Numbered from the stretch's first letter, positions 19,401 through 29,689 are shown. The stretch is 33,016 bases of DNA from Streptomyces sp. SolWspMP-5a-2 (GCF_900091845.1 NZ_FMCI01000294.1:1-33016), one strand, 5' to 3'. Notes: a model not told the origin generated them from the letters alone. Numbers and translations are program-made.

Positions 19401-22400
19401 CAGATCGCCCGGCCCGACACCCTCCCGGCGCAGCCGCTCGGCCACCCGGTCGGCCCGCCGCGCCAGCTCGGCGTAGGTCCAGGTGGCGTCGCCCAGCCGG
19501 ACGGCGACGGCGTCGGGCGCCGCGGCCGTCCGGTCCGCGATCAGGGAGTGCAGGGTGCGGTCGCCGGGGAACGGGGTCCGGGTGTCGTTCCAGGCGCCAA
19601 CGACGAGCGCCCGCTCCTCGTCCGACAGCATCGGCACCGCGTCCGCGCCCGGGTGGTCCTCGGTCAGGCCGGTCAGCAGCCGCACCAGTTGGGCGAGCAG
19701 CCGGTCGGCGGTGACCTGGTCGTAGCGGGACCTCTCGCAGCTCAGCGAGAGGGTGAGCCGCTCGGCGCGGGTGGCCTCAAGGACCAGCGGGTAGCCGGTG
19801 TCGCGGGCCTCGCCCCCGGCGACCGGCACGACCCCCCGGGGCAGCGCGCCGGTGCCGGTGTCGGTGAAGACGACCAGGCTGTCGAAGAGGCGCCGCCCCG
19901 GCGCCACCTCGCTCACCCGCCGCACGGCGGGCAGTGCGACGTGCGCGCGCCCCGCCACCTCGGTGACCCGCCGCTGCACCTCCCGCAGCAGCTCCCCGAG
20001 CGGAGCCCCGGGGTCCACCTCGACCCGCAGCGGCAGGGTGTTCATCAGCAGCCCCACCATCCGCTCCACGCCCTCGACCTCGCCGAACCGGCCGGAGACG
20101 GTGGTGCCGAAGACGACGTCCCGCTCCCCGCTCGTCCGGCTCAGCAGCAGCGACCACGCGGTGTGCACCAGGGTGCCGACGGTGACCCGGTGACGGCGGC
20201 CCGTCCGCTCCAGGGCGTCGAGCAGCGCCGCCGGGAGGGCCTGCCGGGCGCTCCACACCCCGCCGGTGGCGGCCGTGGGCCGGGCGCCGGGCAGCGGGGT
20301 GGGCCGGGTGAAGCCCGCCAGCCGGGAACGCCAGTGGTCGTTCTCGCGCTCCGTCTCCCCGGGGGTGTCGTGCGCGGCGAGCCGGCGCAGGTACGCGCGG
20401 TACGGCGGCGGGTCGGGGAGGACCGCGGGCCGGCCGGTCGCCCGCCTGACCCGGTAGATCTCGAACGCCTCGCCCAGCAGGGCGTGCAGGCTCCACCCGT
20501 CGAAGACGACATGGTGGGTGGTCCACACGAAGCGGTGCCGGTCCCCGGCGACCCTGACCAGCAGGAACCGGGCGGGCGGAGCCGCCGCCAGGTCGAAGAC
20601 GGTCTCCTCCTCCGCCGCGGTGAGGTCCGCGAGCCGGGCGGCGCGCCGGTCCGCGGGGAGCGCGGTGAGGTCGGCGTGCCGGAAGCGCGGCGGCGCCTCG
20701 CGGCGGACGACCTGCACCGGACGGGGCAGGTCGGCCCAGTGGAAGGTGGACCGCAGGATCGCGTGGCGGGCGACCAACTGCGCCCAGGCGGCCTCGAAGG
20801 CGGCCGGGTCGAAGTCGCCCTCGACGTCGACGGCGAAGACCCGCACGTAGTCGCCGGTCTCCGCCAGCGTGTCCAGGAGCAGCCCGGTCTGCAGCGGCGA
20901 CAGCGGCAGGACGTCCTCGGCGCCTTCCCGGCCCACCTCGTCGAGGAGCCCGTCCAGGGCCGCGCCGTCCAGCCCGGTGAACGCGAACGGACCGTCCGCC
21001 GCGGTCTCGGGACGGGGTTCCGGAGCGGGCGCCTGGGCGCCGAGCACCGCCAGCTCCGCCACCGTGGGGTGGGCGAAGATCTGCCGGGTCGTCACCGCGA
21101 GCCCGGCCGCACGCGCCAGCGCCGCGACCGTCACCGCCCTGAGCGAGTTGCCGCCCAGCGCGAAGAAGTCGTCGTCCATGCCGATCGCGCCGGTCTCCAG
21201 GACCCGCGCCCAGATGTCGGCGAGGGTCCGCTCGGCGGGGTCGCGGGGCGCGGTCCGCCCGGCCGGTCGCGCCCCGGCGGCCTCCGGCGCGGGCAGCGCG
21301 GCACGGTCCACCTTGCCCGCGGGACTGAGCGGCATCGCCTCCAGCACGACCAGCCGGTCGGGCACCATCGCCCGCGACACCTCGCCCCGCAGGAACGCCC
21401 GGACGTCCGCCGGATCAAGGACGGCGCCCGGCGCCCCGGCCACATGCCCCACCAGGAACGCGTCGCCCGCGGCGTCCCGGTGGACCGTGACGGCGGCCAG
21501 CCCGACGTCCGGATGCCGGGTCAACGCCTCCTCGATCTCGCCGAGTTCGATGCGGTGACCGCGGATCTTGACCTGGTGGTCGTCCCGGCCCAGGAAGCGC
21601 AGACGGCCGTCGGGCCGCCGCGCCGCCAGGTCACCGGTGCGGTACAGCCGCGCCCCGGGACCGCCGAACGGGTCGGGCACGAACTGCCGGGCGGTCAGCC
21701 CGGGGCGCCCCAGATACCCGCGGGCCACGCCCGCGCCGCCGAGGTACAGCTCGCCGGGCACCCCGACGGGCACCGGGCGCATCGCCTCGTCCAGCACGTG
21801 CGCCGAGGTGTTGGGCAGCGGGCGCCCGATCGACACCTCGTCCCGGCCGTCGCCGACCTCGTCCCAGGTGGACCAGACCGTCGCCTCGGTCGGCCCGTAG
21901 ACGTTGACCAGCCGGGGCAGGCACGCGCCCAGCTCAGCGGCGAGCGGCTGCGGCAGCGCCTCCCCGCCCACCAGGCCGACGGCGACACCGTCCGCCGGGC
22001 CGAACCCGGCGGCCAGCAGCAGCCGCCACCCGGACGGGGTGGCCTGCACATGGGTGACCCCGTGGGCGCGGATCAGGGCCCGCTGCGCCGCGGCGTCCCA
22101 GCGCCCCTCCTCGGGGACCACCACGACCCGCCCGCCGGTGGTCAGCGGCACCCACATCTCCACGGCGGAGATGTCGAAGGAGAGCGCGGTCAGCCCCAGC
22201 CAGGTCTGCGGCCCCGCCGACGACAGGACGTGCGTCATGGCGGCGGTCAGATGCGCGAGCGACGCGTGCGTGACCTCGACGCCCTTGGGGCGCCCGGTGG
22301 AGCCGGAGGTGTACAGCACATAGGCGACGTCGTCCGGGCGGGGCGGCGCGAGAGCGTCCCCGTGCTCCCGCGGCGGACCGGCCACGTCCCCGGCGCGCAC

Positions 22401-25400
22401 CACGGTCACCCCCGGCGGCAGCGACGCCGGGAGCGGTCCGTCGTCCGCCAGCAGGACCCGCACCCCGGAGTCCGCCAGCACGAAGGCCGTCCGCGCGTCG
22501 GGGGTACTCCGGGTCGAGCGGTACGTAGCAGCCGCCCACCCGCCACACCGCGAGCACCGCGGCGATCATCGCGGCCGACCGGTCGAGCCGCAGCCCCACC
22601 CGGTCGCCCGGCCGCACCCCGGCGGCCCGCAGCCGGTCCGCCAGCAGGTCAGCCCGCTCGGCGAGCCGGTCGTACGTCCACTCCTCGGCGCCGTCCAGCA
22701 CCGCCGTCGCGTGCGGGGTGCGCGCCCGCAGCCGCCCGATCATCGCGGGCACGGTGGTGGCGTCCGGGAAGGCGCGCGCGGTGCCGTTCCCGTCGCGGAC
22801 GACGGCGTCCCGGGCGGCGTCCGGCAGGATCGGCAGGTCACCGACCCGCGCGTCGGGCCGTCCGGCGAAGGCGCCGAGCAGGTGCCCGAAGGACGCCAGC
22901 AGCCGCTCGGCGTCCGCCGCGTCGACCCGGGTCCCGTCGTGGATGAGCTGGAGGACGGCCTCCGACGGGCCGACCCGGACGTTGAGCATCAGCGGGTAGC
23001 CGCTGCTCTGGTGCACGGGCCCCATGCGCAGGGAGAGCCCGCCCAGGTCGGCACGTTCGGCCACCGCCAGGTTCTGCAGCACCAGGATGCTGTCGAACAG
23101 CCGCCTGTCGCCCGGCACTTCGGACCAGTCGTGGATGTCGACCAGCGCGGTGTGCTCGACGTCGCGCAGTCCGGCGAGCTGTCCCGCGAGCCGCCCCAGC
23201 CACGCGTCGAGCCGCTCGTCGTCCGTCCACCGCACGCGCACCGGCAGGGTGTTGGAGAGCAGCCCCACGATCCGCTCGACCTGCGGGAGGTCCACGGAAC
23301 GCCCGGAGACGGTCAGCCCGAACAGGACGTCACGGCTGCGGCTCCAGCGGCCGAGCAGCAGCGCCCAGGCACCCTGGAAGACGGTGCCGAGCGTGCACCC
23401 CCGCTCGCGGGCGAGCTTCGTCAGCGCCTCCGTCAGCCCGTCTTCCAGGGCGAGTTCGACGGTCCGGGCGGCCCCGGCGGGCGCCTCCCGCGGCGCCTGC
23501 CGCACCACCGGGAGCGCGGTCGGCTCGGTGAAACCGGCGAGGGCGTCGCGCCAGTAGCGCTCGACGGCGCGCGGGTCCTGCCGCTCCAGCCACTGCACAT
23601 AGGCGCGGTGCGGGACCGGCGCGGGCAGCTCGCGCGCCGCCCCGTCCGGGCGGCGCCGTGCCGTGACGGTGGCGAACACCTCGTTCAGCAGCGGGCCCAC
23701 GCTCCAGCCGTCGGCCAGGATGTGATGGCTGTGCCACACCAGCTCGTGCCGGTCGCCGCCGGTGCGGACGAGGTGGAACCGCTGCGGCGGGACCCGGAAC
23801 AGGTCGAAGCCGGCGGCCCGTTCGGCGGCGAGCAGCGCCTCCATCCGCTCCGCGACCGCGTCGGCGGGAAGCGCCGTCCAGTCGAGGACGGTGAAGTCGG
23901 CCCGCACGGTGCGGTGGACGACCTGGAGCGGCCGCTCAAGACCCTCCCAGCGGAAGGAGCAGCGCAGCGCGTCGTGCCGGTCGAGCACCTGCTGCCAGGC
24001 GGCGATCAGGCCGTCCCGGTCGAGGTCGCCCTCGATCTCCCAGCGGTACTGGTTGAAGTAGGTGTCGCCGCCCTGGTCGTGCAGGCTGTGGAAGAGCATG
24101 CCCGCCTGGAGCGGGGTGCAGGGGTAGATGTCCTGCACGTCCGCGGCCGTGAGACCGGCGAGGACCGTCTCCAGGCCCTCCCGGTCGAGACCGGCCAGCG
24201 GGAAGTCCGCGGGGTCCGCGCCCGCCGCCGCCCCGCCCGACCGGACGGCGACGGCGGCCAGCTCCGCCAGCGTCTGGTGGGCGAAGACCTGGCGCGCGGT
24301 GAACTCCCAGCCCGCCTCCCTGGCCCGCGACACCAGGAACACAGCGGTGACGGAATCACCGCCCAGCGTGAAGAAGTTGTCCTGCGCCGCGACCGGCCGG
24401 ACGTCCAGGAGCCCGGCCCAGATGTCCGCGAGGTCCTGTTCGGCACCGGCCGCGGGCGCCCTGCGTCCGGCGGGCGCGTCGGCGCGCGGGGCGGGCAGGC
24501 GGCGCCGGTCCACCTTGCCGTTCGGCGACAGCGGCAGGGCGTCCAGCGTCATGAGGACGGCGGGCACCATGGCGACGGGCAGCGCGGCCGTGAGGTGGCG
24601 CCGCAGCTCGTCCTCCGCGACGGACCCGACGACATAGCCGACGAGGCGGTCACCCGCGGGAGCGCGGTCCACGACCACCACGGCGTGCGTGACGTCCGGG
24701 TGCCCGGTCAACCGGGCCTCGATCTCGCCGAGTTCGATGCGGTGGCCGCGGATCTTCACCTGGTGGTCGTCGCGGCCGAGGAACCGCACCCGGCCGTCCG
24801 CGCGGCGGGACCCGACGTCGCCGGAGCGGTACAGCCGCGCCCCCGGCGGCCCGAACGGGTCGGGCACGTAGGCGCCCGCCGTCAGCGCGGGCCGCGCGTG
24901 GTAGCCGCGCCCGACACCGGGACCGCCGATGTACAGCTCGCCCGGCACCCCGCCGGGCACCGGCCGCATCGCCGCGTCCAGCACCAGCACGGCGGCGCCG
25001 TCGACGCCCGTCCCCACGGTGATGTCCGCCGCCGGGTCGGTGACGTCGTCGTACGTGGCCCACACCGTGGACTCGGTCGGCCCGTAGCAGTTGAACAACC
25101 GCCGGGCGCACAGGCGCAGTTCGGTGGCGAGCGCCGGTTGCAGCGTCTCGCCGCCGGTCAGCGCGACCGCGAGCCGCGGCAGCCGCTGCGACGCGGCCAG
25201 CAGCACCCGCCAGCCCGACGGCGTCGCCTGCACATGGGTGACCCCGTGCTCCCGGGCCGTCCCGACGGCGGCCTCGCCGTCCTGCGCGGCACCCTCGGGC
25301 GCCAGCACCACCCGGCCGCCGGTGGTCAGAGGCACGAACATCTCCACCAGGGCGATGTCGAACCCGATGCCGGTCAGCCCCAGCCACACGTCGTCCGCCC

Positions 25401-27489
25401 CGGCGCCGAGCCGACGCGCCGTGCCGCTCAGGAAGTTCGCCAGACCCCGGTGCTCGATCGCCACGGCCTTCGGGCGGCCGGTGGAGCCTGAGGTGTACAT
25501 CAGGTACGCGAGATCGAGGGGCAGCGGCGCGGGACCCGGGCGGGCCGGTCCGGCGTCCGCGTCCCGGTCACCGGGCGCGGCGCGCAGCACCGGCACCCCG
25601 CCGCACGGCACGTCCCGGCCGGGCTCCGCGACGACGAGCGCGACGTCCGCGTCCTCCAGCATCGTCCGCAGCCGGTCCGCGGGATGGTCGAGCGGCAGCG
25701 GCAGGAACGCGCACCCGGCCTTCCACACCCCGAGGAGCGTCGCCACCAGCCGTTCGGAGCGCGGGAGATGGACGCCGACCAGTGCGCCCGGCCCCGGCAC
25801 CGCGGCGCGGATCCGCTCGGCGACCCGCTCCGCGTGCTCGTCGAGCTGCCGGTAGGTGAGCCTGGTGGCGCCCGAGACGACCGCGGTGGCGTCGGGCGTG
25901 GCGGCGACGGCGGCGGCGAACAGGCCGAGCACGGTCGCGCCGGACGGGACGGCGGCGGTGCGGCGGGAGTCGTCGACGAGACGTGCCCGCTCCCCGGGAG
26001 AGAGCAGCTCCACCTCGCCGACGGTCGTCCCGGGATCGGCGACCGCCCGGGTCACCACCTCGACCAGCGAGTCGAGCATCCGCTCCACCGTCTCCGGCGT
26101 GAACAGGGTGCTCTCGCCCACCAGATCGAGCCGGACGCCCTCCTCCAGGTTCGCCGCGACCAGCGACAGGTCCACCTTCGCGGACGCCATCCCGATGGGC
26201 TCGCGCTCGACGGTGACACCGGGCAGTTCCCACACGTGCTCGCGCGCCTCGATGCACTGGTACATGACCTGGGCCAGCGGGTTGCGGGACGCGTCCCGTG
26301 GCCGCCCCGAGTCCGCCACCAACTGCTCGAAGGTGACGTCCTGGTGCTCCAGGGCCCCGAGGACCACGGTGTTCATCCGCCGCACCAGCGTCCCGAACCC
26401 GGGGTCGTCGCCGACGTCCACCGGCAGCGGCAGCGTGTTCGCCAGCATGCCCACCAGCGGCTCGGTGTCGGCGACGACCCGGCCGGAGACCGGCGTCAGC
26501 ACGGAGAAGCGGGTCTGCCCTCCGCTCCACCGGTGCAGATACCCGGCGAAGACCGCCAACAGGGCGGTGAAGAGCGTGACGTTGTGGTGCCGTGCGAAGT
26601 CGCGCAGGGCGGAACCGACCTCGGGTGCCAGCAGCCGCCGCGCGCCGTGCCCCCAGAACGCCGGGGTGGGCGGCCGCACATGGTCGGTGGGCAGTTCGAG
26701 CACCGCGGGCACGCCCTCCAGCGCCGCGCGCCAGTAGGCGAGTTGCCCGGCCAGCAGGTCCCCGGAGAGCCGGTCCGACTGCCAGGCCGCGTAGTCCGTG
26801 TACGACGCGGGGAGCGGCGGCAGCGCCGTCGCCGGGTCCGTCCCGCGCGTGGCCGCCGTGTACAGGGCGCCGAACTCGCGGGCCAGCACCCCGCACGACC
26901 ACTCGTCGGCGACGCAGTGGTGCAGGTTCAGCACGAGGACGTGACGGGTGTCGCCGAGGACCGCGAGCACCGCCCGGAAGACGGGCCCGCGCGCCAGGTC
27001 GAAGGGCTGGGCGATCTCCTCCTCCGCGACCCGCACCGCCGCCGCCCGCCGGGCCGCCGGGGGCAGGTGCGAGAGGTCGACGGTCCGCAGCGGGGCGGGA
27101 CCGGGCGGCAACGGCACCTGGCGCGGCGGGCTGTCGTCCCGGAACACCATGCGCAGCGTCTCGTGCCGCGCCACCAGGGCGTCCAGCGCGCGGCGCACCG
27201 CGTCCCGGTCCAGCGGCCCGGTCAGCCGCAGCACGCGGTGGACGCTGAACGTGGAGTTGTCCGACAGCAGCCGGTCGGCCACCCACAGGTTGTGCTGGAC
27301 GGGCGCCAGCGGGGCGCCCCCGACGCCAGGACGGCGCGGTACGGCGCCGGGCGCCCCGGTGGGCGCCTCTGCCGTGCGCGACCTCCCGAGCAGGCGCTGC
27401 TTGAGCAACTCGCGCTTCTCGGCGCTCAGTTCCCTCTTCATCGCCGCCGGCTCATCCACTCCGGCCGCTTCTCCGGTCCGCGTCGTCAT
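15450..27489 (-). CDS. Giant NRPS: C-A-PCP-C-A-PCP-C-A-PCP-E-PBP-type thioesterase (one apparent frameshift)
   Basis: Reads as a 4012-residue protein if one G is removed from the run at 22500-22504. Approximate domains: C1 27327-26005 (HHCVADEW); A1 25947-24475 (pocket D-I-V-Q-L-G-C-V-W-K); PCP1 24447-24250 (LGGDS); C2 24207-22825 (HHILADGW); A2 22767-21282 (D-I-V-Q-L-G-V-V-W-K, broken by the frameshift); PCP2 21239-21036 (LGGNS); C3 20984-19647 (HHVVFDGW); A3 19559-18057 (D-D-V-Q-L-S-T-I-D-K); PCP3 18014-17787 (LGGDS); E 17747-16488 (HHLAVDTVSW, TVGWFTSVQP, NYHGR); PBP-like release domain 16487-15450. A1 and A2 resemble the Gly code DILQLGLIWK; A3 matches the C-A-PCP protein and may load Dab. 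Epimerisation of the last residue suits a PBP-type thioesterase. The ATG at 27489 follows the MbtH stop by ten bases. This synthetase acts last in assembly although it is transcribed first among the synthetases. Confidence 0.93.
18643..18689 (-). repeat. 47-base identical tract shared by two A domains (copy in giant NRPS)
   Basis: Partner of the tract at 11597-11643. It lies in A3 of the large NRPS, the module followed by the epimerase and the PBP-type release domain. Both A domains carry the same specificity code. Confidence 0.85.
22500..22504 (-). other. Frameshift at a five-G run inside the second A domain
   Basis: The upstream frame reads VGGCYVPLDPEYP and then turns to nonsense. The downstream frame reads DARTAFVLADSGVRVLL, which is exactly how an A domain continues. 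The two join with no missing or extra residue if the GGGGG run (CCCCC on the coding strand) is counted as four. A base-call error in the homopolymer is the simplest reading; a real one-base insertion, or ribosomal slippage at CCC-CGA, cannot be excluded. Confidence 0.9.
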
Positions 27490-27499
27490 GGCTGTCGGG

Positions 27500-27685
27500 T
27501 CACCGGGCCTGGCGCAGGCTGAGCGGCCGCATGTCGGTCCACACCCGCTCGACGTGGGCGAGGCACTCCTCCTTGGACCCGGAGGTGCCCTCGGCGAACC
27601 AGCCGTCGGGCAGCTCCTTCTCCTGCGGCCAGATCGAGTACTGCTCCTCGCCGTTCACCACCACGCGGTAGGTCTCTGCCACCAT
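27500..27685 (-). CDS. MbtH-like NRPS partner protein
   Basis: A complete 61-residue MbtH-family protein. The invariant pattern is present: VNGEEQYSIWP, then PDGWF, then a conserved Leu, then VWTDMRPLSL. Family members bind A domains and are often needed for their solubility or activity. It lies directly before the giant NRPS, the usual place, and probably serves the A domains of the whole operon, including the discrete one. The ATG at 27685 has GAGAGG upstream. The gap to the carrier-protein gene is 56 bases and to the NRPS start ten bases. The longer upstream open frame is not part of the protein. Confidence 0.96.
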   Translation of the reverse strand: MVAETYRVVVNGEEQYSIWPQEKELPDGWFAEGTSGSKEECLAHVERVWTDMRPLSLRQAR

Positions 27686-27741
27686 CTCTTCACCTCTCGG
27701 GGAGTCGTTGCGGACGTGCGGTCGGAGGGGGTACGGGGGCC

Positions 27742-28002
27742 CTACGCGGCGCGGCGGCGCAGGGCCACCAGGGCGAGCGCGTCGGCGGTCTGCGCCCGGA
27801 ACAGGTCGCGGACCGTGATTCGCGCGTCCAGCCGGGAGCTGATGAGGGACACCGCGCGGGCGGCCGTCAGCGAGTCGCCGCCGATGTCCAGGAACCCGCT
27901 GTCCGTGGCGGGCACCTCGGCGGCGCCCAGTACTTCCTTGAAGACCGTGGCGATCTGAACGGCAATCGCCCGCGATTCCTGTGTCGTGGTCTCCACCGTC
28001 AT
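27742..28002 (-). CDS. Discrete peptidyl carrier protein
   Basis: An 86-residue carrier protein with FLDIGGDSLTAARAVSLIS; the Ser of GGDS (about residue 44) should take the phosphopantetheine arm. Helix 1 (AVQIATVFKEVLGA) and helix 3 (ITVRDLFRAQTADALALVAL) complete the four-helix pattern. It is the first gene of the operon and has no catalytic domain of its own, so another enzyme must load it. The discrete A enzyme at 13891-15456 is the natural candidate. The loaded residue could then be accepted by the C domain of the A-PCP-C synthetase, which lacks a downstream PCP, or be tailored on the carrier first. The ATG at 28002 has AAGGAACGGAAG directly upstream. Confidence 0.94.
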   Translation of the reverse strand: MTVETTTQESRAIAVQIATVFKEVLGAAEVPATDSGFLDIGGDSLTAARAVSLISSRLDARITVRDLFRAQTADALALVALRRRAA

Positions 28003-28589
28003 CTTCCGTTCCTTCCAGGTTCGACGACTTCGGCGTCCGCAATTCCCGCCCGGCCGCTCCGGAAGGGGGGACCGGGCCCGCGCCCGCGAGTTCCGGGTAT
28101 TCGGGTCCCGAGGCGAAGCCGTAAAGGGTTTTTCGCGCTCTCGGCGCCTCATCACTGTGGCGTCGGCGGCGGATCCGGCTCCAGTCCCGGGCCCGCTCAT
28201 CAACCTGCACGGCACGAAAGTGAGCGGGTGACATACGGCCCCGGGGGCGGCGGGGAACGGGGTGGGCGGCGCCGCGAACCGTGCGGGAGAACGCCCTCCG
28301 CAAACCTCGCGCGGTGTCACGGGAATACGCTCTCGCGGCGCCGGATCACCCGTGCAAAACTCCATGACCACCGTCGGCACCCCGGTGACGCGGGCTCACG
28401 GAATTCCCCGTCCGGGCCTTTCCCGTGATGTCCGTCGACCTCGTTCCCCGTCCGGCCGCCGGACCCCTTTCCCCTGCCCCGCACACGCGCGGACCGGGCC
28501 CGCACGCGGGCATCACCACCGCCCGGAATTCCTCCACCGTCCCCGCGTGGTCACAGAAGAGAAGCCGCCAACCCCGAAAGGCGACAGCC
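28003..28589. promoter_or_regulatory. Divergent intergenic region between the NRPS operon and panD
   Basis: 587 bases with no convincing gene on either strand. It must contain the leftward promoter of the peptide operon and probably a rightward promoter for panD. It is somewhat less GC-rich in patches (around 28120-28140 and 28350-28375). No clean -35/-10 pair, riboswitch, SARP-type direct repeats or strong palindrome was found by eye. A CCGGAA...TTCCGG pair (28059-28064, 28091-28096) exists but is weak. The panD ribosome site is probably GAAAGG near 28576-28581. Confidence 0.6.
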
Positions 28590-29009
28590 ATGTTCCGAAC
28601 CATGCTCAAGTCGAAGATCCACCGCGCCACGGTCACCCAGTGCGACCTGAACTACGTCGGCTCCCTCACCCTCGACGCCGATCTGATGGACGCGGCCGAC
28701 CTGCTCCCCGGCGAGCTGATCCACCTCGTGGACATCAACAACGGCAGCAGGCTGGAGACGTATGTGATCGAGGGCCCCCGGGGCAGCGGGATCATCGGCG
28801 TCAACGGGGCGGCGGCCCGGCTGGTCCAGAACGGCGACCTCGTGATCATCATCGCCTACGCGGCGGTGGCGAACGCCGACGCGGCGAAGGTCGAGCCGCG
28901 CGTGGTCTTCGTCAACGAGCGCAACGAGGTCGTGGAGGCGGGCGCCGCGCTGGACTCGGCGCCCGACGGCCACGGCCTGATCGACGGGAGCCTGGTGCGG
29001 GCCGTCTGA
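28590..29009 (+). CDS. panD: Aspartate 1-decarboxylase
   Basis: 139 residues, the usual PanD length. The N-terminus MFRTMLKSKIHRATVTQ and the self-cleavage site NYVGSLTLD are canonical, with Gly24-Ser25 giving the pyruvoyl cofactor after cleavage; RGSGIIGVNGAAA and DLVIIIAYA follow as expected. The enzyme converts L-aspartate to beta-alanine, normally for pantothenate. No panB or panC is adjacent, and the gene faces away from a peptide operon whose proposed Dab route also uses aspartate. It may therefore be a dedicated copy supplying beta-alanine to the pathway or to phosphopantetheine. It may equally be an unrelated neighbour. None of the A domains here shows a beta-alanine-type pocket, as all keep Asp at the first pocket position. 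Confidence 0.96.
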   Translation: MFRTMLKSKIHRATVTQCDLNYVGSLTLDADLMDAADLLPGELIHLVDINNGSRLETYVIEGPRGSGIIGVNGAAARLVQNGDLVIIIAYAAVANADAAKVEPRVVFVNERNEVVEAGAALDSAPDGHGLIDGSLVRAV

Positions 29010-29038
29010 GCGGCCCGGCCCCCGCCCCGGCCGGGTTT

Positions 29039-29056
29039 GCCGGTTCGGCAACCGGC
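29039..29056 (+). terminator. Small hairpin after panD
   Basis: GCCGGTT-CGGC-AACCGGC forms a perfect 7-bp stem with a four-base loop, 29 bases after the panD stop. The bases after it are only weakly T-rich (TTCGCGCTTCTC), so it is a candidate terminator or attenuator between panD and the flavoprotein gene. Confidence 0.5.
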
Positions 29057-29093
29057 TTCGCGCTTCTCGCCGCCGCGGCCCCATGGTGGGCCC

Positions 29094-29663
29094 ATGAACG
29101 AGTTCACGTGGGCAGAGGCCGCAGAGCGCCGGTGGGACGTCGTGGTCGTCGGAGGCGGGCCCGCGGCCCGCTCCGCCGCCCGTGACCTGGCCGGGGCGGG
29201 CCGCTCGGTCCTGGTCGTCGACACGGGCGAGAACCACGGCGCGACGGCGGGGACGGCGCACGGCGACCCCGGACGCGACGGCGTCCTTGCGCACGGGCCG
29301 GAGCGGCACGGACCCGGGGAGGCGGCGCCGCCCGGCGGTCACGTCGTCGCGGGCCGGGTCACCGGGGTCGCCCGGGAGGACGCCGGGTTCGCGGTCGTCT
29401 CCGCCGACGGGGACCGGGTACGGGCCGGACGGGTCCTGATCGCCACCGGTTCCGTCCGCGAACTCCCGCTCGACGCGCCCGAGTTCACGGCCCTCGACGA
29501 CGTGGGAGTGCCCGGCGCCCCCGCGCTCCGGGGGGACCTGCCCGCCGCCGTCCCCCGCACCTCGTGGGCCGGGGTGTTCGACGGTCCGACGGAGGCCGAG
29601 GTCGCGCGCCGGGTGCTCGGCGGACGCGCGCACGGCCTGGACGGGACACCGGCCGGCCGGTGA
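29094..29663 (+). CDS. Shortened thioredoxin-reductase-like flavoprotein
   Basis: 189 residues related to the FAD-binding half of thioredoxin-reductase-like oxidoreductases. WDVVVVGGGPAARSAARDL followed by GRSVLVVDTGE is the dinucleotide-binding fold, with Ala where the third Gly of GGGPAG is usual. Further on, HVVAGRVTGVAREDAGFAVV and VLIATGSVRELP match the segment before the FAD-closing ATG motif. The family is normally about 300 residues. Here the CxxC redox centre and NADPH domain are absent, and the C-terminus is a low-complexity Ala/Gly/Pro tail. It may be a decaying gene or a reduced FAD-binding protein. The ATG at 29094 is chosen from the start of homology; an earlier TTG at 29037 would add residues with no similarity. 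Function unknown. Confidence 0.65.
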   Translation: MNEFTWAEAAERRWDVVVVGGGPAARSAARDLAGAGRSVLVVDTGENHGATAGTAHGDPGRDGVLAHGPERHGPGEAAPPGGHVVAGRVTGVAREDAGFAVVSADGDRVRAGRVLIATGSVRELPLDAPEFTALDDVGVPGAPALRGDLPAAVPRTSWAGVFDGPTEAEVARRVLGGRAHGLDGTPAGR

Positions 29664-29689
29664 GGTGAGGCGGCGGCACCGGTCCTGAG

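Noticed and set aside
22481..22481. A separate NRPS gene starting near 22481
   Set aside because: That start would fall inside an A domain and remove its N-terminal half; a one-base frameshift in one long gene explains both frames exactly.
7004..22946. Very long open frames on the plus strand opposite the NRPS genes (over 1400 and over 2600 codons)
   Set aside because: They are antisense to well-supported NRPS domains, have no recognisable motifs, are dominated by Arg, Gly, Pro and Ala, and arise from high-GC third-position bias.
28003..28589. Short open frames in the divergent region, including an N-terminal extension of panD from 28425
   Set aside because: The canonical PanD start is at 28590 and the extension has no similarity to PanD; other frames are short and lack ribosome sites.
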